DNA of 64,000 nt from Owenia fusiformis (taxonomy: Eukaryota > Annelida > Polychaeta > Sabellida > Oweniidae). Positions 35,501 through 47,295 of this stretch are shown piece after piece. How positions within the stretch are numbered: position 1 is the stretch's first letter; every line of letters begins with the position of its first letter. The stretch lies in contig CAIIXF020000012.1 in the NCBI GenBank assembly GCA_903813345.2, positions 2,647,318-2,711,317 on the forward strand, in the 5' to 3' direction. The notes below the pieces were generated by a model. That model saw only the letters and a list, made by a program, of their open reading frames with translations, had not been told where the DNA came from and did not search any database. The translations under genes were made by a program, and so were the position numbers.

Positions 35501-38500
35501 ATGAGGATTTTTCTAAAGAATGCTTCATGTTGTTCATTAATATTTGATGAATAAAGAGCACTGGCATACAGGAGAAACATTATAGTCTTTCTGGTGATGA
35601 CTCACCTATCTTATACATCTATCCAAACACCTCTCTCATCTGGACATCTTTTAATGTGAACCTTTTCTCAGTGTCCAGTCGCTGTGTGTCCATGGCACCA
35701 GAAGCGGTGTCATACTGTTATTGTCTCAAACTTTTTGTTGATGGTGTTCTGCATTTAGTGGTAGGTCTTTGGTGGTGCGCATGCATATGTAACAAATGAC
35801 AGGTGGTGACATTTTTCGTGTAATGCCTTGTTTTAATGTGTCATAAACGTCCATGTTAAAAAACCTTAAAATGTGAACACCTTCCAATTTAAACACTTTG
35901 GCTGGCTAGTCCCAGTAGGGTTCTGATTAGACAGGTTTTACTGTATTAGACTTACATACCTACATATATTTAATTCCTATATTATATCAACTGTAGCCTT
36001 AAAACAGTGTGTTTCTATATTCTAGGTATTAAGCACAGATACAGGGAAAGTACACTACAGTCTTTCTGATGATGACATATTCTCCACCAGTCTCCCATGT
36101 ACTGCTATACGTTTCAAACCTGCAGCTGTTGGAGACACGAAAGTGGAACACACTCATATCTTAGTTGCAACATGTACGTAAAGGTTTATATTGGGTACAG
36201 TCTGGTGCAGGGACTCAGGAATTCTCCTGAAATGAGGTGGTTCTTCCATTAATCAACACAGTCCCAAATACTTAGCAGGATAATGCTTGGTACTATACAA
36301 GTACATTCCTCTATGTAAGATTGGTAACTGGAAGATCACTTTGGAATCACTGTTTATGTGTATGATTTAAAAAAATTGATAATTTCTCATTTTCTTAAAT
36401 ATTGCTATCCAATACAAACTTGTTGCCAAATCTATGGGTGCCTTTAACAGCACCTCTATTCAATATATGAACATTACTGATAGAAATATACTTATGTATA
36501 ATAAAAACCTTGTTGTAATGTTAAAACCTGCTAATCTGAACATTTTTGGCAGATCCCAGTTGCAATCAAATTATGCTGCACGCAGTCTAGTTAACCTACA
36601 AAGCTTTCTTTTAAGAAGCGAAGTCGACCGAATGCAAAGGATACATCCAGAAACCAGGTATTAAAATATCTTTAAATTTTCAGATTCCTCAGGATTAGTG
36701 AAATTCTGGCATTATACCTCAGGGTCATGTATTCATACAATCAACGAAGCACATCAGACTTTGGCTCTTGGCTTTAACCCTGAACACACCAAGTTCATAA
36801 CTGCGGCTGCTGACAGTACAATCAATCTCTATGATGAGCATACCAAACAGAAGATACGAGTTTGTGAAGCAAGGTAAAGTTTGAATATAACCACCTGCAC
36901 AGAATATTTGAACACCTCTAGCTCAGTAAGCAGAACACCTCTATGAGTCGAACACTTTTCAAAGTTCCATTACCCATTATCTCAATGCAAAATGAACCTC
37001 TGTATGTGGAACACTATTAAGAAGTACTGTGCCATATGTGTTCCACTTATACAGGTTTTACTGTACATTGTAACATTGTATTGTTATCTGCAGTTTTGTA
37101 TTCCCGTTCAACAAGCAACCTACCTGCTTATGGGTACGCTTATTGCTTTTCTCTTTATTTTTACTCAAGTGAATGCAGTCTCATTTTGAGATTCCTGTCC
37201 TAAAAGTCATGCAAAATATGCAGATTTTCATCCTCATTTTCAAATGAGTGCATATGAGTTGAAGAAAGTGCGTATCAAGTGGGTGCAGCACCCTCTTTCT
37301 TAAATGCTCATTTTCTTGAATTAATAAAAACTGTGTATATTGAACATTGTTTTGACAAGAAAAAATGTTCAATGTTGTTAGGTGTTCATTACAGAAGCCA
37401 GTAGAGTATCTGTGGAAGAAGGGTGTTCACTAGAGACTAGTGTTGTCGCGATTAATCGATACATCGCGATATACATCGCCAAAGCTGATTCTGGCGATGC
37501 ATCGATGTCTGAAACAAAAAATCGATGTTTTTAAAAAAAATTGATTTGCTAAAAATCATCCTTTCTTATCTTATTTTGACGCAAATCGCTTACCTTTCTC
37601 ATGTCTTATTTCATTTTCCAATGTTTTCTGATATTCTTTCGCTTTAAAACTGTTTTAGCTAGTCGAAATGAACCATTAATCTAACAAAATTTACTTTACT
37701 TTCATTTCATCGTTACTAGACGTTCCCGGATGTACCAGCGTACTCTTATTATTTTGTTCTGTTCAGTATTTTAGTGCATAAGCGTTCGGTATTTCAGTGC
37801 ACTTTTTTCGGACTTTTTCTCGATGTACATCGCGATGTGCATCGATGTTTACTCCTGATAATTGCCGATGCATCGATGTACGATTATGGCACATCGCGAC
37901 AACACTACTAGAGACAGGTGTTCATTGAGACATATTTTACAGTACTTTGAAAATCCTTGTAATATTAAACTAAATGTATTTTCTCCTTGCAGTGATTCTA
38001 AATCAGTGATGGATGGTCACAGACTTAGGGTGTTTGCTGTCCAGTACCACCCCCATAACACAAATCAGTTTGTATCTGGGGGTTGGGACGACACTGTCCA
38101 GTTCTGGGATGACAGACAGAGACATGCAATCAGGTTTGTTTTTTGTTTGAATGTATATATGTTTGATACGTTTGACAATCACAGACTGGAGTCTTCATAC
38201 AATCAACCATTTTTATGCCCATATTTTGACCGTTTTCCTGTAAGTCTATTCTATTCAAAGGTGCGATTCTGTTCACTCTGTGTCTTGTTTGACAGTATGT
38301 CTCAATGGGCATTTAATATATAGAACTGTAACTGCCAACAGGCAGATTACATACATGTATATGCATAACTCTTGCCAAATATAATTTACAAATTTTGTTG
38401 GCATTTGCAAGTGCTTATTTGGCACAATGATTATACTTATTATTTATTAACATACGAGAACGCTGTATAGATTTTTATCAAAAATCAACAATATACATAT

Positions 38501-41500
38501 CAATGATAATCTTGGATGTCTCTAAATAACGAGTCAATGAAGATAAAAAGTCATAGGCCTATGGAAGATTTTGAACAAATATGCAGAATTAGGGTTTTAA
38601 AGCCCCATTACTCTTAAAGGCTTGCTGAACTAGAACTGCTGAACTAAATTGAATATGTATAATATATTAAAATGTTATCATTTCATTTTCTTTATGGTAC
38701 AATGAAATAAAAAAGCGCTCAATCAACATTAAATGCAATTCGTTATTATTATGGAAACAAAGCTTGTTTATGGGATGGGTGTGTATGTTGTATGGCTGAT
38801 CTAATGATTACATTATAAACCTTTTATTCAAACTTAGAGCCACTAAAAACACAATTTTACAAAATAAGTGACAAAATCTTCTGTTTCCATGTTGAGTGAA
38901 CTGACAAATATGTCATACAAAAGTCATGTGTAAATGTATAGTCAACTTGACTCAACGCTTAATTGTATAAAATCCTCATTGTAGGAGACTATATGGTCCA
39001 CATATATGTGGAGATGCTTTAGACATTGATGCCAAACATGATCACCTCTTAACAGGGTCTTGGAGGAAAGAGAACACTTTACAGGTAATAGGAACTTTGT
39101 TTCCATTGTACTTACTAAAGTGTACAGTAAAATTTGTTTCTTAGTCCAAAATTTGTCTTAGTCCCATTAATTCACATATTTAGAAATCTATGACTCTGAA
39201 TGTCTGTTAATTTGAACATTTTTAGGCAGTTCCAGTGGCGTTCGGATAAGACAGGTTTTATTGTACAATTTAGTCATTGCTCTTTAGCAAGGCATCGAGT
39301 CTAACTGCCTTTCTGAAAATTTACAGAAAAATAATCTTTCAATTGAAACTGATAATGAAGTCTATTTTGGTATTTCATTGCATTTGACTTTAATTTGCAT
39401 TGCCTTCTTTGCTAATTTTTCTAATTTTGCAACACGCCTGATTAAATTGACATCACAATGTTCGTAGCCTTTCAACTTATTTTTGTCTGAATCAGAACTT
39501 GAAAGAATGATTTATATTTTTAGATTTGGGACTATGGAAGTGGGAAGAAGATCAAAGACGTTCCACAGGATCTTTTCCATACAAGTTTGGTAAGATTGCG
39601 CATTACAGCATTTTATTTAAAATTTGAAGACCAGTTAACATTTTTCAAAATTGTTCATTTTTCAAATTCTTTGGTTCAACTTTTGTACTTGAAAAATCTC
39701 ACTTAGGACTTTTATCTTGATTTTTAAATCAGCTTTGATCTTTTTATCTTGGATTTTCATATTTCATTGTTCATTCTAAATTATTCCACATAAACTAAAA
39801 TAAAGATGTCACATCTGTCCAGATTATCTAGCTTCAGTTCAAAATCCAAAATTAAATAAAACTCTCATACATCATGTTAAACAATATAGATAGTCTTCTT
39901 TTCAATCAGTCAAGAATAGAAATATGAAGAGTTTCAGAACATACAAAAAAATGTACTTCATATATCTATTGAAGTCTTCAGGACTAAAAATCATATTTTC
40001 ATTGACAGCATTGCAACCATTACAACACTGCTAAGTGTAAGGTATATGTACATGATTGACTTATATAAATTATAGTTATGGCCCCTATGTGAAATGTCAT
40101 GGTGGTTGAGATGTAAAACCAGGGGTTTTGTAGTTTATCCTCCAAAAGCTCCTATTCCTCTGCCCCATTCTATTTTTAATATGGAGAATTTTTTTTCACT
40201 TTTCAACATAATTACTCTTGCTGGTTTTGACAATCAGAAATCATAAGTATTGTTGTTGATATAGCGGGAGTTAAAAATGTTTTTTCGAAATTACACTGTT
40301 TTCAAAATCATGTTAATTGAACTATAATTTGTTTTCAAACTGTATGTAAGCATCATCACCATGACAATTCACATCAATGGGTTGTTACAGTATTTGTTCT
40401 GCTGTTTCTTGTTGCAAACTTTCCACTGTTTAAATATTTCATAGAAGAACAGAAGATAGGAGGAGTAGAATGAGTAATTGTTTGGATTTATTTAATCTAT
40501 AGATATTTATTTATTTTTTCAATTATTTTTGAAATACACATTTTTTCTACTTACTATTTATTGCTATCATGATTCTTAACTTACAGCTACCATCTCATAT
40601 GTTCAACATCAAATTCATGTCATAATTTTTGCAATTGTATAAGTCTGTGTTTAAATGCCTTTTGTTAATTTGTGAAAACCCATTTCACTTTGTTACTCAC
40701 CATTGAGATTAAACATTAATAAAAAATACAATAATCAGGAAGTTATATGACAGTCTATTCCAGGGCTAATTTTCTCTGTTTAATTATGTAATGGCTCAGA
40801 ATGAAGAACTAAACAGCATACATGTACACATGCAACAAAACAATAAATGTTATAATCCGTGATTGTATCGGTCCCATGAATGTGTCACTTTTAGTAGGAG
40901 CACTGCTATTACTATGATTCCTTTTATTAAAAAAAACCATTTTTGAAATATCACACCGCTTTACTATTGAATACAATAGTATATCACTTTCATTTACTTT
41001 TTCGGGGGTGAGAAAACATAAAATAAAGGCATACAAAAATTACAAATGAACTCACCTGGTTGGCATTATAAAAGTGTAACAATTTGTAAGAGATGCCATT
41101 GCCCACCCAATGCTGGGGTTTCAAAAGAATTTTTTCACAACAGGCTAAATAAATGAAAACAACAGGCAAAATTATGGAAATCATAAAATTTAACATGGAA
41201 AAGTAGAAAAGTTCCTAAAAACAACAGGCGATTTTGTGAAAACAACTGGTGAAAATCGCCTGTTGCCTGCTTGCTAATGAAACCCCTGCAATGATATGAA
41301 CGTAAGATCAATTACATTTTTACTTCTTAAATATATGTATATTTATGAGAAAATTATAAAGGACTTCTAAACATACACGTATGAATTCTGACATATGGCT
41401 TTCAGGGTAATATTAGGTTAATTTCTGCTCAGAATAGACTTATTATAATAATATTGCTTATAATATTTAGTCACACCATACTAGTATTTTTATATTTCTT

Positions 41501-44048
41501 TGTGAGATTTTGATGAGTTCAGAGGCATAAAGAACATGTAGTCACATAAGCAGAATTGGCGTCATTTTCCCTTGCAAAATCATTACTTATTAAAAACTAG
41601 TCCAATATTCCCAATGCACATTTTTTGTGTGCATTCAATTCTATTTAGATTTGTCAATTTTAGCATTAGAAAATGGTTTGAACATGTTGAATGGCTTTGA
41701 AGAATTATTTGCTTAAACACCATTTTTATTATGTCCCCACCACATAGTGTGGGGCCATATTGTCGGCCTAGGCGCGTCCGTCTGTCCGTCCGTCCGTCCG
41801 TCCGTCTGTCCGTCCGTCTGTCCGTACGTCCGGGAGTTTTCTCCAAAACCGCTACAGATATCACCTTCAAATTTTCAGGGATAACTTATGAGTGCATACA
41901 GATGTGGATGAAAAAATGTTAACTCGATACCTACTTCCTGTCGGCCATTTTGAAGTCAAATGCTAAAATCCTTGTCTGCAAACTTTAAGAAAAACGGCTT
42001 CACAGTTGCTTTTAAAACTTTAAAATCTTGTTCAGCTCACTTCATTCTAGATCTGATTAGGTTTTGGACCTGTTAGCTCAGTCATGTCAGCCATTTTGAA
42101 TGTCTTAAGAAAAGTTAGCGCACGAAAATACTTTGTATCATATTGAATGGTGTTTTTGAGTTTTCATACTTTAACTATTTAGTAGCTTTATAAATAATTT
42201 CAGATGTACTTTGTTGTAAAAGCCTATGTTATTGTTAACAGTAGTTATATGTGATAATTTTGTAAGAAGAAATCAGCAAAAACAAATAATCACTTTTTTA
42301 TTGTCGGCCATTTTGGATTTTTCCGTCCTAAAATATTGTCTGTGAAGTCTTGTCTACGTGTTTTCAGGTGAACCGTTTGGTGGATCAATTTCAAATTTTC
42401 AGGGATGATTCTTAGTGTAAAAATCTAGATCTGATTTGTTTTTTGGCATTCTGGGTAAATGTCAAGGCAGCCATTTTGGATTTTCCGTCCTAAAATCTTG
42501 TCTGTAAAGTCTTGTCTACGCGTTTTCAGGTGAACCGTTTGGTAGATCAATTTCAAATTTTCAGAGATGATTCTTAGTATGAAAATGTAGAACTGATTAG
42601 TTTTTTGGCATTCTGGGCAAATGTCAAGGCAGCCATTTTGGATTTTCTGTCCTAAAATCTTGTCTGTAAAGTCTTGTCTATGCATTTCCAGGTGAACCGT
42701 TCTGTAGATCAATTTCAAATTTTTAGGGATGATTCTTAGTATGAAAATCTAGATCTGATTAGTTTTTTGGCATTCTGGATAAATGTCAAGGCAGCCATTT
42801 TGGATTTTCCGTCTTAAAATCTTGCCTGTAAAGTCTTGTCTACGCGTTTTTAGGTGAACCGTTTGGTAGATCAATTTCAAATTTTCAGGGATGATTCTTA
42901 GTGTGAAAATCTACATCTGATTAGTTTTTTGGCATTCTGTGTAAATGTCATGGCAGCCAGTTTGGATTTTCTGTCCTAAAATCTTGTCTGTAAAGTCTTG
43001 TCTACACGTTTTCACGTGAACCATTTGGTAGATCAATGTCATATTTTCAGGGATGATTCTTAGTATGGAAATCTAGGAACAGATTAGTTTTTTGACATTC
43101 TGGGTAAATGTCAAGGCAGCCACTTTGGATTTTCCATCCTAAAATCTTGTCTGTAAAGTCTTGTTTACATGTTTTCTAGTTAACTGTGTGACGGATCAAT
43201 TAAAAATTTTCAAGGGTGGTTTTTGTTTGAAAATCTAGAACTGACTAAATTTTTGGCATTCTGGGTAAATTTTAAGGTGGCCATTTTGGATTTTCCGTCC
43301 TCAAATTGTGTTGGTAAAGTCTTGTCTACTCATTTTCAGGATAACCATTTGATGGGATCACCTACTGGTGGGGACATTTTGTACACATTTGTGTTCTTGT
43401 TTAAATTGTTTCAACTTTTTGCCAACACTTTTAATACTTTGTGTTACCTGTTAAATGTGTTATCTAACTTGAACATGTATGAGAAGTGCTATGAGTTATA
43501 GTATTCATATATCAAATACCTCACATTTAATTCACACATAACATATAATTGGGCATAAAAAATATATACAAATAACCCATAATGCAACCTTTTTTAAGCA
43601 GACGTTATATGTTTCAGCTGTACTGTGCACATTGGCTTGGTAAAGAGTTCATGGTGTGCGGAGGCTGTGAACAGAACATGGTTCGTGTCATTGACAGAGG
43701 AACTCTTAATGTAAGTAAGGTTGTTAGTGGTAAATAATACCCATAATGCAACTGTTACAAGCAGACGTTACATGTTCATTGTGTTAATGGAGTTCATAAC
43801 TCATTTTGAATCAGGCTGTTCATGGTGAAATGTATTAAAATCACAGGATTCTTAAATAGTTACCTAGAAATAATATTAACCATAATGCATCATTTTCTAT
43901 TTTGCAGACGACAGGGCAACTAATTGATCTTCCACAAGGGGCATATACAATAGATAATGATCGTATTGGAATGCATCCTAAACTGGCAATAGGATCAGCA
44001 CGGACAATCTACATCTTGAAACATGATCAAAAGATAAACAAATCTTGA
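32584..44048 (+). CDS. WD40-repeat protein (9 exons, 395 aa)
   Basis: Exons: 32584-32807, 33632-33716, 36026-36173, 36684-36873, 37993-38133, 38985-39084, 39524-39589, 43618-43710, 43908-44048. The total is 1188 nt, all phases match, and the stop is TGA. Residues 1 to about 70 are Ser/Pro-rich and probably disordered (TSPEPSPPNSPTY). The rest looks like a single beta-propeller. WD-type strand ends are visible at LAVGLSDGIIKVLS, GLVKFWHYTSG, STINLYDEHT, DDTVQFWDDR and NTLQIWDYGSG, with further blades MVCGGCEQNMVRVID and IAIGSARTIYIL. This is a scaffold type with no catalytic motif. I do not recognise the orthologue, so no symbol or pathway is assigned. The introns are rich in MITEs, and intron 7 (39590-43617) holds a 162-bp tandem repeat. 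Confidence 0.88.
32835..33225. mobile_element. 391-bp palindromic TA-flanked MITE
   Basis: Arms of about 115 bp (32835-32945 and 33115-33225) are almost identical inverted copies, starting GAGTCCATTTCACTGCTTCA. TA flanks at 32833-32834 and 33226-33227. Low arm divergence suggests a recent insertion in WD40 intron 1. Confidence 0.9.
33778..33952 (+). mobile_element. CAGTAAAACCTGT MITE family, near-full copy
   Basis: Left CAGTAAAACCTGTCTTATCC and right ATATACAGGTTTTACTT termini are inverted repeats. The left flank is TA (33776-33777). It is the reference copy for the fragments at 22895, 34512, 35863, 36895, 39125 and 44738. Confidence 0.8.
34512..34577 (+). mobile_element. CAGTAAAACCTGT family, right-end fragment
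   Basis: GATTAAAAAATTGGACCAGA through AGATATACAGGTTTTACTG, followed by TA. Only the right end is preserved. Confidence 0.7.
35000..35189. mobile_element. 190-bp MITE, 5-bp target duplication AACAA
   Basis: Related along its length to 25797-26003, with eroded ends CAGGCCCATAGTCAATGG and CCTAGCAACAAGCCTG. A perfect direct repeat AACAA flanks it (34995-34999, 35190-35194). Confidence 0.88.
35687..35833 (+). repeat. Dispersed TGTAACAAATGGCA repeat, diverged copy
   Basis: Contains GTCTCAAACTTTTTGTTGAT and ATGTAACAAATGACAGGTGG in the same order as the other copies. Confidence 0.6.
35863..35943 (+). mobile_element. CAGTAAAACCTGT family, right-half fragment
   Basis: Ends TTCTGATTAGACAGGTTTTA CTG followed by TA at 35944-35945, with TGAACACCTTCCAATT upstream as in the other copies. 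Confidence 0.6.
36895..37063 (+). mobile_element. CAGTAAAACCTGT family, diverged copy
   Basis: Internal AACACCTCT and GTTCCA motifs, and a right terminus ATACAGGTTTTACTG followed by TA at 37064-37065. The left end is eroded. Confidence 0.55.
37438..37907. mobile_element. 470-bp hAT-type MITE, 8-bp duplication CTAGAGAC
   Basis: Ends TAGTGTTGTCGCGA and TCGCGACAACACTA are perfect inverted repeats. Both flanks carry CTAGAGAC (37430-37437, 37908-37915), the 8-bp signature of hAT transposition. The subterminal regions are dense in ATCGATG and ATCGCGAT words. It lies in WD40 intron 4, inside an older dispersed repeat. Confidence 0.92.
39125..39263 (+). mobile_element. CAGTAAAACCTGT family, 139-bp copy
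   Basis: Left CAGTAAAATTTGTTTC and right GACAGGTTTTATTG are flanked by TA on both sides (39123-39124, 39264-39265). Confidence 0.7.
41730..42299 (+). repeat. Repeat with (GTCC)n tract in WD40 intron 7
   Basis: Starts TATGTCCCCACCACATAGTG, a short inverted GTCCCCACCAC/GTGTGGGG stem. A GTCC/GTCT microsatellite follows at 41775-41832, then degenerate relatives of the downstream 162-bp unit (CGGCCATTTTG motifs). Confidence 0.7.
42300..43350 (+). repeat. 162-bp tandem repeat, about 6.5 units
   Basis: The marker TTTTGGCATTCTGG recurs at about 42441, 42603, 42765, 42927, 43090 and 43251, giving a spacing of 161-163 bp. Each unit also carries AGCCATTTTGGATTTTC and TTGTCTGTAAAGTCTTGTC. It is satellite-like and lies in WD40 intron 7. 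Confidence 0.93.
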
Positions 44049-44737
44049 AATGTTGTACATTCAAATCTTAAAGATTACATTTCACTTATGTTTTGTCATT
44101 TTTGAATTACACGTACTAGAAACATTCAGAAACATAATTAACTTTGTTATATTTGGGTCTTGGTTATTTATAGTACCATCATTGAGATATATCTATGAAT
44201 TTTTCAGAATTTTCTTAAAATCAAAATAATGAACATTTTATTGAAAAGCTAGATTAGCATAATAGCCAAAACTGACATTAATACAATATTGTTACAAAAC
44301 CAGTTTCTACATTACAAGTGCCAAGCAAGTCTTGAGGAATAGTAGTTCGGGTCAATAAGAAAGTGACAGTGATAATACTATATGGTCCAAGTATAAAAGT
44401 ATTAATTGTTTTACATATTGTAGATTCAACTCAATACTCTTTTTGTACATATTATGTATATAGTTATTAGTTAGAAGTTGCAACTTTATGAATATCAGAT
44501 TTATACATACTTGAACATGTTAGAGGGATACAAGAGGGTATGTACGTGAATATAAGTATGAACATGCATATATATGTCTTGCATTTATTATGAGGTCCCC
44601 CTTCTGGACATATCTGTCTACTTCTTATCCATGATATGTGGGTGATATTGGGAGCTGACCAGGATGGGGAGCGGGGGTGAGAGCTGACTAGAGGGGAGGC
44701 GGGGGGGGGGGGGTTATATAAACATGAAAGTCATTCG

Positions 44738-44800
44738 GACCGAGAAATAGCGTTCACAGTTGTTCGAATTAGAGAGGTGTTCGGATATACAGGTTTACTG
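44738..44800 (+). mobile_element. CAGTAAAACCTGT family, right-end fragment
   Basis: GACCGAGAAATAGCGTTCAC through GGATATACAGGTTTACTG, followed by TA. Confidence 0.6.
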
Positions 44801-44829
44801 TACTGGTCTTGAAAAGTATTGCATTGTGG

Positions 44830-45083
44830 GATTCCTGAATTTCAGTTGTATTTCATTGTGTTCACAGGTAAATATCGGGTCTCGAACGGGAAAGTAAATG
44901 GGTCGGAAATTACGGGTTCGAGGGGTTTTGTAATCACAAGCTAGTACGAGGCTCTGGAATATTATAGGACTAGTTACGAGTCCCGTAGAAGGTTGTACAG
45001 AGCCCGTTGAGGGAACGGGGCTCGTACAACCTCGTACGGGCCTCGATATGTAATTTGCCTGTGATAGTTGAATTTCAGGAATT
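44830..45083. mobile_element. Inverted-repeat element with internal hairpin
   Basis: ATTCCTGAATTTCAGTTG at the left pairs with TTGAATTTCAGGAATTG at the right. Inner TTCACAGGTAAAT pairs with ATTTGCCTGTGATA. A strong stem, GTTGTAC...GAGCCCGTT against AACGGGGCTCGTACAAC, lies near 44992-45030. Several copies of a CGAGGC/CGTACGAG word are present. Confidence 0.6.
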
Positions 45084-45330
45084 GTATGTCAGTTTTCAAA
45101 ATAGGGATTTAAATGTTGCTATATTTTTCCCTTTATTGTTTTTTGTTAAAACTTAATAAAGTGAAGTCGTAAAAATAACTACATGCTTTATGTTTGGTAC
45201 AATGCTCGTAAATATCATAGTTTTATCATTTTTTCAGGATTATTATTTTACACAGACTTTTTTACTTGTAAGCCAGAATATTTTGGTCGAATCATCCACG
45301 TAACTAACAATCGATTACAGAAAAATTGTT

Positions 45331-45457
45331 GTGTCAACACAAGAAGTGTTGACATATTGTTACAGTCTCCAACCTTTTGTGGAGGTTATTCGGCGGTCGA
45401 CGATCGGCGTTTGTAACAAATGGCAGGTGGTGACATTTGCAGGTTAATGCCCTGTCT
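45331..45457 (+). repeat. Dispersed TGTAACAAATGGCA repeat, copy
   Basis: GTGTTGACATATTGTTACAG, then GGCGTTTGTAACAAATGGCA and GGTGGTGACATTTGCAGG. Confidence 0.75.
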
Positions 45458-46333
45458 TATTTATAGTTATTCTGTGGTGACATTATTAAAACTCATCCTT
45501 ATTAAACATTACCAGGCCCAATAAGGACCTCATTGAAAGAGAATAATAGTCCCCGAGGTATCTTACATGTATTTTTCATATCGGACTTAACAAAGCATAC
45601 TGGCATGCAGAAAAACCTATGGTTAGGCTATCCATTTCTCTTTCACTGAAATCAATGAAAGTATTAATAATTTAAGAAGTCATTCACGTCGATGCGATCT
45701 GTACATAATGTTCAATATAACTCAGTATAAAGTTTATTGTTTAGATTCGAAATACCGACTGTATTTCCTTTATACTTGTATATGTATGTTTGGAAACAAA
45801 AACAATGAATTCTCAAAGCTTCATTTCACAACTGTAAGAAACTTTTTGATCGACCCTCGTAGTTATATATGTTAGCTAAGGACAGAGGGACGGTGTGAAA
45901 GAAATGATGGTCCCCCAGGGATTATGGTCCCCTTTCTTAACGGCCCTTACTGGCCCTGATTGCGTATAAGATAATGAGGGAAAGAGTTGTATTTAGGTCA
46001 CCATATAAATCAATGGAGAGTAGGACCATAATTTGATAGGACCTCCTACCCTTTTACAACGGCAATGATTTGCATGTGTCGACCAATCTTGGATTCTTTC
46101 AACAAACGATAAGCAATTATGATGTTATTGTAAAAAGTGCATAAAAATATTATATGCGTATAAGATGACGCGCATATTGATTGTTCATAATCTTTGTTCT
46201 TCCAAAAGTCATTCTCTGATCGCAATACGTCACCCACTTTGAAGAAATTAAATCAATGGATGGTGTCTGGAGCGGCCTCTTTGGAGAATATAGAAACATA
46301 TATCAGTGTATAGGGACTGCCAGGTTATCATTT

Positions 46334-46478
46334 TATGTCACCACCACAAATGGTGACATATTGTTACAGTCTCCAAATTTTTTGTAGACGCCTTGCTCGG
46401 CGTTTGGCGCTCGGCGTTCGGAGTCTGTAACAAATGGCAGATGGTGGGTGACATTTTGCATGTCAATGCATTGTTACC
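46334..46478 (+). repeat. Dispersed TGTAACAAATGGCA repeat, best-preserved copy
   Basis: TATGTCACCACCACAAATGG at the start with its inverted partner TGGTGACATA, then GGAGTCTGTAACAAATGGCA and GTGACATTTTGCATGTCAAT at the end. Confidence 0.8.
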
Positions 46479-47295
46479 CTCTTGATTAATTGTTTACAGG
46501 AATGTTAATCGGTTCTTTCAGGCTTCCCAGTCTCATTGAGATTTCTTTGAATTACATATTAAATTTGTATGAGAGATGCAATAGCAGTATTCCAAATTAA
46601 GTACATTGTCATTAAAGCAAAATTGAATGCTTTATCCGCACATCCTATGTATTAATAGTTAATAGTCACCCAGACACAAAACACATTAGTTCACGAAATA
46701 ATGGCAGTTGATTGACTACGAGAAGACAGTTTTGTATTGTTGTATGCTTAATCGATATCATTATACACTCGATTGCTCTTGGTGCTATTCCCGGGGTGCT
46801 ATTCATCTAGGATCAAAATGTTCATCGTTGAATCAAATTGGTAAGCGAGAGTGAGTGATGTAAAGATTTAATTAAACAATATGATAGAATTTGAATTATT
46901 GAAATAAGTGCTCATTGGGATGCAATGGGCGGGGGGAGAGGGTTAAGCTACACGTTTGAAGACAACAGTTATACATGAACGTGTAATATCATGACCCACA
47001 GGGGATTGCGTCCTTCTTTCAATTGTTGAATTTCCAGGCTAGGGAGGGAGAACTTATTAGGCTCTAGAGGACCATTCTACATGTTCACAAAGCTCACGTG
47101 CAGCTTAACCTGCTCTCGGAGGAATACCTGAATCGATTTCCATTAAAAAATTGATAAAAAGTACCTTGAATACTATTTATTATCATTATCACTAATAGGG
47201 ATGCCTCGATGATACGGAGAAGCAAACGCGACAGATTGACTCCAAACAATATATGGCGTTGGTAAAATAAGAGCAGGGGAGCTCAACAGAAGAGG

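Larger units (their letters stand above)
44049..47295. other. Intergenic region, WD40 gene to K+ channel gene
   Basis: Holds the WD40 3' UTR (AATAAA at 45155-45160 is a distant candidate signal), a G-run at 44701-44713, one inverted-repeat element and several dispersed repeats. No gene was recognised. The K+ channel promoter should lie in the last part. Confidence 0.45.
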
